NCBI RefSeq assembly: GCF_048323755.1
Contig: NZ_JBLWFS010000001.1
Coordinates: 124,001-188,000, forward strand
Origin: Alkalihalobacterium sp048323755
Lineage (GTDB): Bacteria > Bacillota > Bacilli > Bacillales > Bacillaceae_F
Length of the DNA stretch: 64,000 bases
Reading direction: 5' to 3'
The notes beneath the pieces are model-generated. The model searched no databases and had not been told where the DNA came from. It saw only the letters and a program-made list of their open reading frames with translations. Below are positions 16,449-25,901 of the stretch, one piece after another. The translations under genes were made by a program, and so were the position numbers. The stretch's first letter is position 1; the number at the start of each line of letters is the position of its first letter.

Positions 16449-17591
16449 ATGAATTTACGTTTTACAGAAGAACAAGAAATGATGAGAAAAATGGTTCGTG
16501 ATTTTGCAAACGAACAAATTACTCCTTTTATTGAAGAAATGGAAGAAAACGATACATTTCCTCGTCAGATTGTAAACCAAATGGGTGAGCTTGGTTTAAT
16601 GGGAATTCCAATTCCTGAAGAGTTTGGCGGAGCAGGAATGGACTTTACTTCTTATATTATTGCGATTAATGAGTTGTCGAAAGTAAGCGCAACAGTTGGA
16701 GTTATTTTATCTGTACACACTTCGGTTGGTACAAATCCAATTCTTTACTTTGGGACAGAAGAGCAAAAACAAAAATATGTACCTAAATTAGCGTCAGGTG
16801 AATTTCTAGGAGCATTCGGTTTAACAGAGCCGAGCGCAGGATCAGATGCGGGAAGCTTAAAAACGTCTGCGGTGAAAAAAGGCGATCACTACGTTTTAAA
16901 TGGCTCTAAAGTCTTCATTACAAATGGTGGAGAAGCGGATACGTATGTGGTCTTTGCCTCAACGAACCCTCAAGCAGGTTCACGTGGAATTTCTGCGTTT
17001 ATCGTTGAGAAAGATACACCTGGATTTACAGTAGGTAAGAAAGAAAAGAAAATGGGTCTTCACGGGTCAAATACGGTTATGCTTATGTTTGAAGATGCCA
17101 TCGTACCAGCAGAAAATCTTCTCGGTCAAGAAGGCGAAGGATTTAAGATCGCGATGTCTAACTTAGATAATGGCCGTATTGGAATTGCAGCGCAAGCTTT
17201 AGGCATTGCAGAAGCAGCTTTAGAAGCAGCTACGAATTATGCGAAAGAGCGTAAGCAATTTGGCCGAGCGATTGGAACTCAACAAGGTATAGGCTTTAAA
17301 TTAGCGGATATGGCGACAAAAGTGGAAGCTGCAAGACTATTAGTCTATCAAGCAGCTAATCTAAAAGATCGTGGTCTAAAATGTGGTCAACAAGCATCAA
17401 TGGCAAAACTGTTTGCATCACGTACAGCAGTTGAAGTTGCAATTGAGGCGGTTCAAGTATTCGGTGGCTATGGCTATACGAAAGAATATCCAGTAGAGCG
17501 TTTCTTCCGAGATGCAAAAGTAACTGAAATCTATGAAGGAACAAGTGAAATTCAGAAGTTGGTTATTAACAAGTATTTGATGGCTGATTAA
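16449..17591 (+). CDS. Acyl-CoA dehydrogenase, short-chain type (first paralogue)
   Basis: FAD enzyme converting acyl-CoA to trans-2-enoyl-CoA and passing electrons to ETF. 380 residues. FAD-contact block GAFGLTEPSAGSDAG, second block FGGYGYTKEYPVERFFRD, and catalytic Glu near 363 in IYEGTSEIQ, the placement of butyryl-CoA-type enzymes. The GTG at 16440 overlaps the ribosome binding site AAGTGGAGTG, so ATG 16449 is used. It is closely similar to the next gene, which suggests duplication and substrate divergence. Confidence 0.93.
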   Translation: MNLRFTEEQEMMRKMVRDFANEQITPFIEEMEENDTFPRQIVNQMGELGLMGIPIPEEFGGAGMDFTSYIIAINELSKVSATVGVILSVHTSVGTNPILYFGTEEQKQKYVPKLASGEFLGAFGLTEPSAGSDAGSLKTSAVKKGDHYVLNGSKVFITNGGEADTYVVFASTNPQAGSRGISAFIVEKDTPGFTVGKKEKKMGLHGSNTVMLMFEDAIVPAENLLGQEGEGFKIAMSNLDNGRIGIAAQALGIAEAALEAATNYAKERKQFGRAIGTQQGIGFKLADMATKVEAARLLVYQAANLKDRGLKCGQQASMAKLFASRTAVEVAIEAVQVFGGYGYTKEYPVERFFRDAKVTEIYEGTSEIQKLVINKYLMAD

Positions 17592-17672
17592 TTAAAGTCT
17601 TTTTATAAAAACGTCTAATAATGACGATGATCAATAAGTTTGAGAAACTAAAAACCAAAGGGAGAGATAACA

Positions 17673-18815
17673 ATGAACTTTCAATTAACAGAAGAACAAG
17701 AAATGCTAAGAAAAATGATTAGAGACTTTGCTGAAAATGAAGTAGCACCAACGGCTGAAGAGCGTGATGAAGAAGAGCGTTTTGACCGTGTTATTTTTGA
17801 TAAAATGGCTGAGCTTGGTATTACAGGTATCCCGTTCCCGGAAGAGTACGGCGGAATTGGAGCGGACTATGTAAGTTACGCTATCGCTGTTGAAGAGCTT
17901 TCACGTGTTTGTGCTTCGACAGGTGTTACACTATCAGCACACGTTTCACTTTGCAGCTGGCCAATCTACAAGTTCGGAACAGAAGAGCAAAAGCAAAAAT
18001 ATTTACGTGCATTAGCAGAAGGCCGCAGTATCGGTGCTTACGGTTTAACGGAGCCGGGTGCAGGTTCTGACGTAGCGAGCATGAAAACAACAGCAAAAGA
18101 AGATGGAGACCACTACATCTTAAACGGCTCTAAAATCTTCATTACAAACGGTGGAGTTGCAGACATTTATGTTGTTTTCGCTGTAACAGATGCAGATAAA
18201 AAGCACAAAGGAATCACAGCGTTTATCGTAGAAGGCGATATGCCAGGATTCTCAGTAGGGAAGAAAGAAAAGAAATTAGGAATTCGCTCATCGCCTACAG
18301 CTGAGATCATCTTTGAAGATTTACGTGTACCAAAAGAAAACATTCTTGGTAAAGAAGGCGAAGGATTTAAGGTTGCCATGATGACACTAGATGGCGGGCG
18401 TAACGGTATCGCTGCTCAAGCATTAGGAATTGCACAAGGTGCATTAGATGCTGCTGTCGGCTATGCGAAAGAGCGTAAACAATTTGGTAAAACAATCGGA
18501 GCACAACAAGGGATTGGCTTCAAACTAGCAGATATGGCTACAAAAATCGAAGCGGCTCGCCTATTAACATATCAAGCGGCTTGGCAAAAAAGTGAAGGAA
18601 TTCCAAACGCGCTAGAGGCAGCGATGTCAAAACTATTCGCTGGAGACATCGCAATGGAAGTGACAGTAGAAGCTGTTCAAGTATTCGGTGGATACGGTTA
18701 TACGAAAGATTACCCAGTAGAGCGTTACATGCGTGATGCAAAAATTACGCAAATCTACGAGGGAACGAACGAAATCCAACGTCTCGTTATCTCAAAAATG
18801 CTTCTAGCAGACTAA
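17673..18815 (+). CDS. Acyl-CoA dehydrogenase, short-chain type (second paralogue)
   Basis: 380 residues and collinear with its neighbour. It shows GAYGLTEPGAGSDVAS, FGGYGYTKDYPVERYMRD and the catalytic Glu near 363 in IYEGTNEIQ. Differences cluster in the middle of the protein and around the substrate-binding helices (VTLSAHVSLCSWP against VILSVHTSVGTNP). One paralogue may prefer branched acyl-CoA such as isobutyryl-CoA, as expected beside icmF; that is inference. ATG behind AAGGGAGAG. Confidence 0.93.
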   Translation: MNFQLTEEQEMLRKMIRDFAENEVAPTAEERDEEERFDRVIFDKMAELGITGIPFPEEYGGIGADYVSYAIAVEELSRVCASTGVTLSAHVSLCSWPIYKFGTEEQKQKYLRALAEGRSIGAYGLTEPGAGSDVASMKTTAKEDGDHYILNGSKIFITNGGVADIYVVFAVTDADKKHKGITAFIVEGDMPGFSVGKKEKKLGIRSSPTAEIIFEDLRVPKENILGKEGEGFKVAMMTLDGGRNGIAAQALGIAQGALDAAVGYAKERKQFGKTIGAQQGIGFKLADMATKIEAARLLTYQAAWQKSEGIPNALEAAMSKLFAGDIAMEVTVEAVQVFGGYGYTKDYPVERYMRDAKITQIYEGTNEIQRLVISKMLLAD

Positions 18816-18838
18816 TTCATTCTATAGAAAAAGAGAGA

Positions 18839-18888
18839 CGGTAGCAGGTACCTTTAATACAGTACAGGGATAAAGGTACCTGCTACCG
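18839..18888. repeat. Perfect 18-bp inverted repeat between acyl-CoA dehydrogenase and tetR
   Basis: CGGTAGCAGGTACCTTTA (18839-18856) is exactly inverted at 18871-18888 with a 14-nt loop. It is a diverged relative of the element at 3801. It ends 8 bp before the regulator's ribosome binding site and could limit readthrough, but has no U-run. Confidence 0.75.
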
Positions 18889-18910
18889 GAATAAAGTGAG
18901 GTGTCTTATA

Positions 18911-19534
18911 TTGCGAAAAAAGAAAGTGCCTTCGATGGTAAAGGATCAACAGCTCATTAAAAAGCGACGCGAGCAAATGATCAAAGGTGCAGTTAACTTA
19001 TTTAAAGAGAAGGGCTTTCACAGAACGACCACTCGAGAAATTGCAAAAGAGTCAGGGTTCAGTATTGGGACACTTTACGAATACATTGGTTCAAAAGAAG
19101 ATGTTCTATATCTTGTCTGTGATGCGATTTATGAGGAAGTTCGTGATCGCCTGAAACAATATTTAGATAATGACAGCTCGGGAATAGATAGGCTTAAGCA
19201 AGCCATTGCTTCTTATTTTAAAGTCGTTGACGAAATGAAAGACGAAGTACTTGTCATGTACCAAGAAGCCAAATCATTACCAAAAGAAGCGTTACCATAT
19301 GTACTACAAAAAGAAAATGAAATGACCGAAATGATCGAAACGATCGTCCGAGATTGCGTTCAAGACGGCTTGCTCGATTTAGAGGAAGAAGCTGAAATTA
19401 AGCTGGTTGCTCATAACATTCTTGTTCAAGGACATATGTGGACGTTTAGACGCTGGGTATTGAAAAAGCAATTTACATTAGAACAGTATACGGAGCTTCA
19501 AATAGAACAAATTTTAAAAGGCATTATTAAATAA
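18911..19534 (+). CDS. TetR/AcrR family transcriptional regulator
   Basis: 207 residues. The N-terminal helix-turn-helix spans about 22-70 (REIAKESGFSIGTLYEYIGS). The C-terminal all-helical ligand domain is typical of acyl-CoA-sensing members. The sequence differs from B. subtilis FadR near its N-terminus, so I give no symbol. TTG 18911 is chosen because GTGAGGTG lies 7 bp upstream; GTG 18896 is part of that site. Gene context makes it the likely repressor acting at the palindromes 11554 and 13925. Confidence 0.88.
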   Translation: MRKKKVPSMVKDQQLIKKRREQMIKGAVNLFKEKGFHRTTTREIAKESGFSIGTLYEYIGSKEDVLYLVCDAIYEEVRDRLKQYLDNDSSGIDRLKQAIASYFKVVDEMKDEVLVMYQEAKSLPKEALPYVLQKENEMTEMIETIVRDCVQDGLLDLEEEAEIKLVAHNILVQGHMWTFRRWVLKKQFTLEQYTELQIEQILKGIIK

Positions 19535-19570
19535 CCATCAGGAATGTAGAGGGAAAGGGTGGAATTAAGT

Positions 19571-22500
19571 ATGCAAACGGTTGAAATTTATCGTCCAAAA
19601 CACGCAGTACGATTTGTAACAGCTTCAAGTTTATTCGATGGACATGATGCATCGATTAATATTATGAGACGTATTCTTCAAGCAAGTGGAGCTGAGGTTA
19701 TTCACTTAGGTCATAATCGTTCAGTTGAAGAAGTTGTTGAAGCGGCAATTCAAGAAGATGTACAAGGAATTGCGATCTCGTCTTACCAAGGCGGTCACAT
19801 GGAATACTTCAAGTACATGTATGACTTACTGCAAGAAAAAGGTGCTGGCCACATTCGCGTATACGGGGGCGGTGGTGGAGTAATTACACCTCCAGAAATT
19901 AAAGAATTACACGAGTATGGAATCTCGCGGATCTTCTCTCCAGAAGACGGTCGTCAACATGGTCTTCAAGGAATGATCAACGGAATGCTTGCAGATTGCG
20001 ACTTCCCAACTGTACGTGACCTTTCAAACGAAATGGATCAACTAAAAGAAAAAAATGCTCGTGCTGTCGGAAGACTCATCTCACTAGCGGAACAACAAGC
20101 AGTAGGCTTAAATGAAGCTGCATCAACAGCTGAAAAAACTTTAAATGAACTAAAACAAATGACGCAAAACGTTCCGGTCCTTGGGATTACAGGAACAGGT
20201 GGAGCAGGTAAAAGTTCATTAACAGACGAAATCGTGCGTCGTTTCTTAAATGAATTCCCTGAAAAAACAATCGCTATCCTTTCTATCGACCCAACAAAAC
20301 AAAAAACGGGTGGAGCACTATTAGGTGACCGTATTCGTATGAATTCCATTAATACGTCACGTGTGTTCATGCGTAGTTTAGCGACAAGAAGCTCAAGAAG
20401 TGAGATTTCTGAAAGCATTCAAGACGCAATTAACGTAGCAAAAGCAGCAGGATATGATCTTGTGATCGTTGAGACAAGTGGTATTGGTCAAGGTGACGCT
20501 GAAATTACAGAGATTTCTGATGTAGCAATGTATGTCATGACAAGTGAGTTCGGTGCTCCTACACAGCTAGAAAAAATCGATATGATCGATTTTGCAGACC
20601 TCATTGCGATCAATAAATTTGAACGTAAAGGTTCAGAAGATGCACTTCGTCACGTGCGTAAACAATACCAACGCAGCCGTAACTTATTTGAGCAAGACTT
20701 AGAAAGCATGCCAGTGTACGGTACAATTGCGAGCCAATTCAACGATATTGGTACAAACACACTATTTAAAGCAATCGTAGATACGTTAAATACAAAGTGT
20801 GGAACAGACTGGGTAACAAACATTGAAACAAGTAAAGATGTTGTAAAGGATAACTTAATCATTCCACCAGACAGAACACATTACTTACGTGAAATCGTTC
20901 AATCGATCCGTGAGTATAAAAAAGTTACAGAAGAGCAAGTAGAAGTCGCACGCAAGTTATTCCAAATTACAGGAACAATCTCAGCTCTTCAAGAAGTAGG
21001 AAATGCGGACGAGAGCGTTATAGCTCAACTAGAACAAACGAAAGAACATTACGAAAGCAAGCTTGACCCACAAGCAAAATCGATTCTTGATAATTGGGAA
21101 AGCTTGAAAGAAAAATATTCAGGAGACTCTTTCGTTACGAAAATCCGTGATAAAGAAATTGTGACCGAACTGACAACAGAAAGTTTATCTGGATTAAAAA
21201 TTCCTAAAGTAGCTCTACCTAAGTTCAAAGACTGGGGCGAAATTTTAAATTGGTCGATGAAGGAAAACGTTCCTGGTTCATTTCCTTACACAGCTGGAGT
21301 ATTCCCATTCAAACGTAAAGGGGAAGATCCGAAGCGTCAGTTCGCAGGTGAAGGTACACCAGAACGTACAAACCGCCGCTTCCACTATTTATCCAAAGAT
21401 GACGATGCAAAACGTTTAAGTACAGCGTTTGACTCCGTTACATTATATGGAGAAGATCCAGATCACCGTCCGGACATTTACGGTAAAGTTGGTGAGAGTG
21501 GAGTAAGCATTTGTACATTAGATGATATGAAGAAACTATATGCTGGTTTCGATTTATGTGCACCATCAACGTCCGTTTCAATGACGATTAATGGTCCAGC
21601 ACCGATCATTCTAGCGATGTTTATGAATACAGCCATTGAGCAGCAATTACAAAAGTTTGAAGAAGAAAACGGTAGAAAACCTACTGCAGAAGAAGTAGCA
21701 CAAGTGAAAGAATATACACTTCAAACCGTTCGTGGTACCGTTCAAGCCGATATTTTAAAAGAAGACCAAGGCCAAAATACGTGTATCTTCTCAACTGAGT
21801 TTGCTCTTCGTATGATGGGTGACATTCAACAATATTTCATCGATCAAAGAGTACGGAACTACTATTCGGTTTCAATCTCAGGCTATCACATTGCTGAAGC
21901 TGGAGCGAACCCGATCAGTCAGTTGGCATTTACACTAGCTAACGGCTTTACGTATGTAGAGTACTACTTAAGCCGTGGGATGAACATTGATGACTTTGCT
22001 CCAAACTTATCATTCTTCTTCAGTAACGGTTTAGATCCTGAGTATACAGTAATTGGCCGTGTTGCTCGTCGTATTTGGGCAACAGTTATGAATAAAAAAT
22101 ATGCTGCAAATGACCGCAGTCAGAAGCTAAAGTACCATATCCAAACGTCAGGTCGTTCATTACATGCTCAAGAAATTGACTTTAATGACATTCGTACAAC
22201 ACTTCAAGCGTTAATGGCAATCTACGATAACTGTAATTCGTTACACACGAATGCCTACGATGAAGCGATCACAACACCAACAGAAGAATCTGTTCGTCGT
22301 GCGATGGCGATCCAAATGATCATTACAAAAGAGTTAGGACTTGCGAAAAACGAAAACTCACTTCAAGGTTCATACATCATTGATGAGCTAACAGACTTAG
22401 TTGAAGAAGCCGTACTTCGCGAGTTAGAAAGCATCAACGATCGTGGTGGCGTGTTAGGTGCAATGGAAACTCAGTATCAACGTTCGAAAATTCAAGAAGA

Positions 22501-22834
22501 GTCCATGCATTATGAGATGCAAAAGCACACAGGTGAATTACCAATCATTGGTGTGAACACGTACATTAATCCTAACCAACCAGAAGAAGAAGAGTTTGAA
22601 ATGGAATTAGCTCGTGCAACGAAAGAAGAAAAAGAACAACAAATTACGAACTTAAGAGCGTTCCAAGAGCTTCATAAAGACGAGGCAGCAGCTGCTTTAA
22701 AACGTCTTCAAGAAACAGCAATGAGCGGTGGAAACATCTTTGCTGAACTAATGGAAACTGTAAAAGTGGCAAGCCTTGGTCAAATCACATCAGCATTATA
22801 TCAAGTCGGTGGCCAATACCGTCGTAATATGTAA
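19571..22834 (+). CDS. icmF: Fused isobutyryl-CoA mutase (IcmF)
   Basis: Coenzyme B12 enzyme interconverting isobutyryl-CoA and n-butyryl-CoA; IcmF proteins can also act on pivalyl/isovaleryl-CoA. 1087 residues in the typical order. The B12-binding domain comes first with its cobalt ligand in DGHDAS (His25). A MeaI-type GTPase chaperone follows with P-loop GTGGAGKSS (about 208-216), SIDPTKQKTGGALLGDR and NKFERKGS. A linker leads to the acyl-CoA mutase barrel (about 560-1087). ATG 19571 sits behind AAAGGGTGG. Adjacent acyl-CoA dehydrogenases and TetR suggest a role in branched-chain acyl-CoA use. Confidence 0.95.
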   Translation: MQTVEIYRPKHAVRFVTASSLFDGHDASINIMRRILQASGAEVIHLGHNRSVEEVVEAAIQEDVQGIAISSYQGGHMEYFKYMYDLLQEKGAGHIRVYGGGGGVITPPEIKELHEYGISRIFSPEDGRQHGLQGMINGMLADCDFPTVRDLSNEMDQLKEKNARAVGRLISLAEQQAVGLNEAASTAEKTLNELKQMTQNVPVLGITGTGGAGKSSLTDEIVRRFLNEFPEKTIAILSIDPTKQKTGGALLGDRIRMNSINTSRVFMRSLATRSSRSEISESIQDAINVAKAAGYDLVIVETSGIGQGDAEITEISDVAMYVMTSEFGAPTQLEKIDMIDFADLIAINKFERKGSEDALRHVRKQYQRSRNLFEQDLESMPVYGTIASQFNDIGTNTLFKAIVDTLNTKCGTDWVTNIETSKDVVKDNLIIPPDRTHYLREIVQSIREYKKVTEEQVEVARKLFQITGTISALQEVGNADESVIAQLEQTKEHYESKLDPQAKSILDNWESLKEKYSGDSFVTKIRDKEIVTELTTESLSGLKIPKVALPKFKDWGEILNWSMKENVPGSFPYTAGVFPFKRKGEDPKRQFAGEGTPERTNRRFHYLSKDDDAKRLSTAFDSVTLYGEDPDHRPDIYGKVGESGVSICTLDDMKKLYAGFDLCAPSTSVSMTINGPAPIILAMFMNTAIEQQLQKFEEENGRKPTAEEVAQVKEYTLQTVRGTVQADILKEDQGQNTCIFSTEFALRMMGDIQQYFIDQRVRNYYSVSISGYHIAEAGANPISQLAFTLANGFTYVEYYLSRGMNIDDFAPNLSFFFSNGLDPEYTVIGRVARRIWATVMNKKYAANDRSQKLKYHIQTSGRSLHAQEIDFNDIRTTLQALMAIYDNCNSLHTNAYDEAITTPTEESVRRAMAIQMIITKELGLAKNENSLQGSYIIDELTDLVEEAVLRELESINDRGGVLGAMETQYQRSKIQEESMHYEMQKHTGELPIIGVNTYINPNQPEEEEFEMELARATKEEKEQQITNLRAFQELHKDEAAAALKRLQETAMSGGNIFAELMETVKVASLGQITSALYQVGGQYRRNM

Positions 22835-22864
22835 GAAAAAAGAAACGACCTTCTAAAGGAAATT

Positions 22865-22930
22865 GAAGCTGACTCAAAGTGTTTGCAACAGCGAAGAGCT
22901 GACAGACGCCTCCGAGTCAGCTTCTTTTTC
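22865..22930 (+). terminator. Terminator of icmF with a long loop
   Basis: GAAGCTGACTC (22865-22875) pairs with GAGTCAGCTTC (22914-22924), then a run of T. The 38-nt loop is unusual. The stem is shared with the speB and tal terminators. Confidence 0.8.
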
Positions 22931-23062
22931 AGCTAACAGGAATTTTTCTCCATTTTGTAGTACATTTGGGAACTAGGGGCACCCTACTATAGTAGTGATC
23001 CGCTAGAGTCTGTTACTAGTATGAAGTCACGAATTAACCCATTTTCCATTCAAAAGAAGCGC

Positions 23063-23134
23063 TGGACAATAAACTTACGAAATCAGACAATAAAACCAAA
23101 ACCATAGTCATTTATTCGTTCGCCGATAATAACA
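23063..23134. repeat. Phased CGGACAATAA-type repeats, short cluster
   Basis: TGGACAATAA (23063) and CAGACAATAA (23084) are 21 bp apart. A degenerate CCGATAATAA follows at 23123. The same motif forms a larger array at 59731-59842. The rest of the icmF-rpoE gap (to 23306) is AT-rich with a TATAAT at about 23224 as the likely rpoE -10. Confidence 0.6.
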
Positions 23135-23306
23135 GCAATGTAGCAATTGACTCAGTCCTTGCGTCAAGTAGTAGATTTTAGAATTTTTTTTAACATTTCT
23201 AGCATATTACCTTAAAATATGTTTATAATGAAAAGTATGATTTTTTAACTAGCTAAACTAGAGTTTTACATAATAGATGAACGAAATGACAAAGGAGTGC
23301 GTGAGT

Positions 23307-23822
23307 ATGAGTATTAGTGCATACAGCCGTGAAGAACTAGCAGAACTATCAATGGTTGAAGTGGCCTATCATGTTTTAAAAGAAAATAAACAACAAACCT
23401 TTAATTATTTTGACTTACTAAACCGAGTAGTTGAAATAAAAGGTATGTCAGAAGAAGAAAAGAAAAAGCGCATCTCATACCTTTATACAGATTTAAACGT
23501 CGACGGCCGATTTATGTGCATTGGCAATAACGAATGGGGCCTTAAGGCGTGGTATCCGATTGAAAAAATTGAAGAAGATATCATTACAGCAAAGCCGCGT
23601 AAAAAAGCGAAAAGCACTGAAGAAGATGACTTTGAAGTTGATGTGGAGTTCGAGGAATTCGAAGATGAATTTGAAGAAATCGAGGACGAGCTGGATGAAT
23701 TAGCAGATAATGAAGACAGCGATGATTTTGAAGAAGAAGATTTAGACGGCTTTTCGGATGATGAAGAGGAAGAGTTTGAAGAAGATGAAGAAGCTGTTGA
23801 AGAGGACGAGGAATTAAGTTAA
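23307..23822 (+). CDS. rpoE: RNA polymerase delta subunit
   Basis: Small Gram-positive RNA polymerase subunit that speeds recycling and alters initiation specificity. 171 residues. The folded N-terminal HARE-HTH domain (about 1-90) contains LYTDLNVDGRFMCIGNNEWGLKAWYP. It is followed by a basic stretch (KPRKKAKS) and a disordered, nearly all Asp/Glu tail, as in B. subtilis. AAAGGAG at 23291 supports ATG 23307, which matches the B. subtilis start; the ORF upstream to 23277 is not used. Same position before pyrG as in B. subtilis. Confidence 0.95.
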   Translation: MSISAYSREELAELSMVEVAYHVLKENKQQTFNYFDLLNRVVEIKGMSEEEKKKRISYLYTDLNVDGRFMCIGNNEWGLKAWYPIEKIEEDIITAKPRKKAKSTEEDDFEVDVEFEEFEDEFEEIEDELDELADNEDSDDFEEEDLDGFSDDEEEEFEEDEEAVEEDEELS

Positions 23823-23882
23823 TAGTTATTCATTGAAAACCGACGAGCGTAACAATTAAAGTTACGATTATAATATATAATC

Positions 23883-23922
23883 TTGACTTTTCTTGTCGAA
23901 CTAGGTAAAATCATTTTTGGGC
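23883..23922 (+). promoter_or_regulatory. pyrG promoter with GGGC initiation site
   Basis: TTGACT (23883-23888), 17-bp spacer, TAAAAT (23906-23911), then GGGC at 23919, 7 bp after the -10. B. subtilis pyrG transcripts start GGGC. At low CTP polymerase stutters there and adds extra G residues. Confidence 0.82.
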
Positions 23923-23968
23923 TATTGAAGAAGAATTAAATATTCGAATATATAAACTGTAGATTTAA

Positions 23969-24019
23969 CAAAAGTGAGCGCCCCCTTTTTTTAGGGAGAA
24001 GTCTCACTTTTGTTTTTTT
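23969..24019 (+). promoter_or_regulatory. pyrG: pyrG attenuator (CTP-responsive)
   Basis: CAAAAGTGAG (23969-23978) pairs with CTCACTTTTG (24003-24012), followed by seven T. The upstream arm continues into CCCCCTTTTTTT (23981-23992). An extra poly-G 5' tail could pair with this C/U-rich run and block the terminator. The hairpin starts 50 nt after GGGC. The arrangement is as known for B. subtilis pyrG. Confidence 0.82.
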
Positions 24020-24145
24020 ATTGGGTTCTTTCGCCAATACAAGGATATACTAACCGACATACAGTTACATATTGAGCCAACCGATGAATGGAATTTATTT
24101 TAATTTTTTTACAGATAAATATTTTTTCAAAAGGGGTAGATGAGA

Positions 24146-25783
24146 TTGAGCACGAAGTATATTTTTGTTACCGGAGGCGTTGTATCTTCATTAGGAAAAG
24201 GAATTACAGCCGCTTCACTTGGACGTTTATTAAAAAATAGAGGGGTAAAAGTAACAATTCAAAAATTCGACCCTTATATTAACGTGGACCCAGGAACAAT
24301 GAGCCCATATCAGCACGGGGAAGTCTTTGTAACAGATGATGGGGCGGAAACCGATCTAGACTTAGGTCACTATGAGCGTTTTATCGATATTAACTTAAGC
24401 CAAAACAGTAACGTTACAACGGGTAAGATTTACTCGACCGTTATTAAAAAAGAACGCCGCGGAGATTACCTAGGTGGAACGGTACAAGTTATTCCACATG
24501 TTACAAACGAAATCAAAGAGCGCGTATTCCGTGCTGCTCGTGAAACAAAAGCAGATGTTGTTATTACGGAAATTGGTGGTACTGTAGGCGATATCGAGAG
24601 CTTACCGTTCCTTGAAGCGATCCGTCAAATAAAAAGTGACGTTGGCGTAAACAATGTCATGTATGTTCATTGTACGTTAATTCCTTACTTAGCAGCTGCT
24701 GGTGAAATGAAGTCAAAACCGACACAACATAGTGTAAAAGAACTTCGCAGCCTAGGAATTCAGCCAAATGTGATCGTCGTTCGTACGGAAAAACCAGTTC
24801 CTCAAGAAATGAAAGAAAAAATTGCGTTATTCTGTGATATTGATAAAAATGCGGTAATCGAAGCGCGTGATGCAGATACATTATATCAAGTTCCATTAGA
24901 CCTTCAAGCTCAAGACTTAGATGATATTGTATGTAACTACTTAGGTCTACAATGTGGCGATGCGGACATGGTCGAGTGGCAGGCACTTGTTAATAAAGTA
25001 CAAAATCTCTCGAAGAAAACGAAGATTGCTCTTGTTGGTAAATATGTAGCATTACCAGATGCATATTTATCAGTAGCAGAAGCACTTCGCCATGCAGGAT
25101 ACGCATTTGATTCAGACATTGAAATCAAATGGGTAAACTCTGAAGAAGTAACAACAGAGAACGTCAAAGAATTACTTGGAGATGCTGATGGAATTCTAAT
25201 TCCTGGTGGTTTCGGCGACCGCGGTATTGAAGGGAAAATTGCAGCGCTTCAGTTTGCAAGAGAAAATAAAGTGCCAATGCTAGGAATCTGCCTAGGAATG
25301 CAATTAGCTTCAGTCGAATTTGCACGCAACGTTCTCGGACTAGAAGGAGCAAACTCAGCTGAGTTAAATCCAGAAACAAACTATCCAATTATTGACCTTT
25401 TACCAGAGCAAAAAGATGTTGAAGATATGGGCGGCACGTTACGTCTAGGGCTGTACCCTTGTAAATTAGTTGATGGTAGTGTCGCTCACCAAGCGTACAA
25501 TGAACAAGTGGTTTACGAGCGTCACCGTCATCGTTACGAGTTCAACAATGAGTACCGTCAGCAAATGGAAGAAAAAGGATTTGTTTTCTCGGGGACGAGC
25601 CCAGATGGTCGCTTAGTAGAGATCATTGAAATCCAAGACCATCCGTTTTACGTAGCATCTCAGTTCCATCCAGAGTTTGTTTCAAGACCGACAAGACCAC
25701 AACCGTTATTCCGTGAATTTATTAACGCATCATTAAATAAAGGCGCGGTTGTAAAAGAAACGACTTCAAACGGTGCAGTTTAA
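24146..25783 (+). CDS. pyrG: CTP synthase
   Basis: Makes CTP from UTP, ATP and glutamine. 545 residues. The N-terminal amidoligase domain has YIFVTGGVVSSLGKGI and the HVTNEIKERV region. The C-terminal class I glutamine amidotransferase has GGFGDRG, the nucleophile in GICLGMQ, and the His/Glu pair in SQFHPEF. An ATG at 24140 is only 3 bp from AAGGGG. TTG 24146 has better spacing and gives STKYIF, close to the B. subtilis start. Controlled by the attenuator described upstream. Confidence 0.96.
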   Translation: MSTKYIFVTGGVVSSLGKGITAASLGRLLKNRGVKVTIQKFDPYINVDPGTMSPYQHGEVFVTDDGAETDLDLGHYERFIDINLSQNSNVTTGKIYSTVIKKERRGDYLGGTVQVIPHVTNEIKERVFRAARETKADVVITEIGGTVGDIESLPFLEAIRQIKSDVGVNNVMYVHCTLIPYLAAAGEMKSKPTQHSVKELRSLGIQPNVIVVRTEKPVPQEMKEKIALFCDIDKNAVIEARDADTLYQVPLDLQAQDLDDIVCNYLGLQCGDADMVEWQALVNKVQNLSKKTKIALVGKYVALPDAYLSVAEALRHAGYAFDSDIEIKWVNSEEVTTENVKELLGDADGILIPGGFGDRGIEGKIAALQFARENKVPMLGICLGMQLASVEFARNVLGLEGANSAELNPETNYPIIDLLPEQKDVEDMGGTLRLGLYPCKLVDGSVAHQAYNEQVVYERHRHRYEFNNEYRQQMEEKGFVFSGTSPDGRLVEIIEIQDHPFYVASQFHPEFVSRPTRPQPLFREFINASLNKGAVVKETTSNGAV

Positions 25784-25817
25784 GAGCTAAATAACATCAA
25801 ATTCAATATTAAAAGCA

Positions 25818-25858
25818 AAAAAACGAGTAAGATACGTGTGATCTACTCGTTTTTTTCT
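25818..25858 (+). terminator. pyrG terminator
   Basis: AAACGAGTA pairs with TACTCGTTT around a GA-rich loop, followed by T7. The preceding A-run makes it potentially bidirectional for the convergent ywjG. Confidence 0.85.
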
Positions 25859-25901
25859 ATTTTTTTGATGCGAAAGTGATTTGGCAAAGGGTAACGTAAA
25901 G

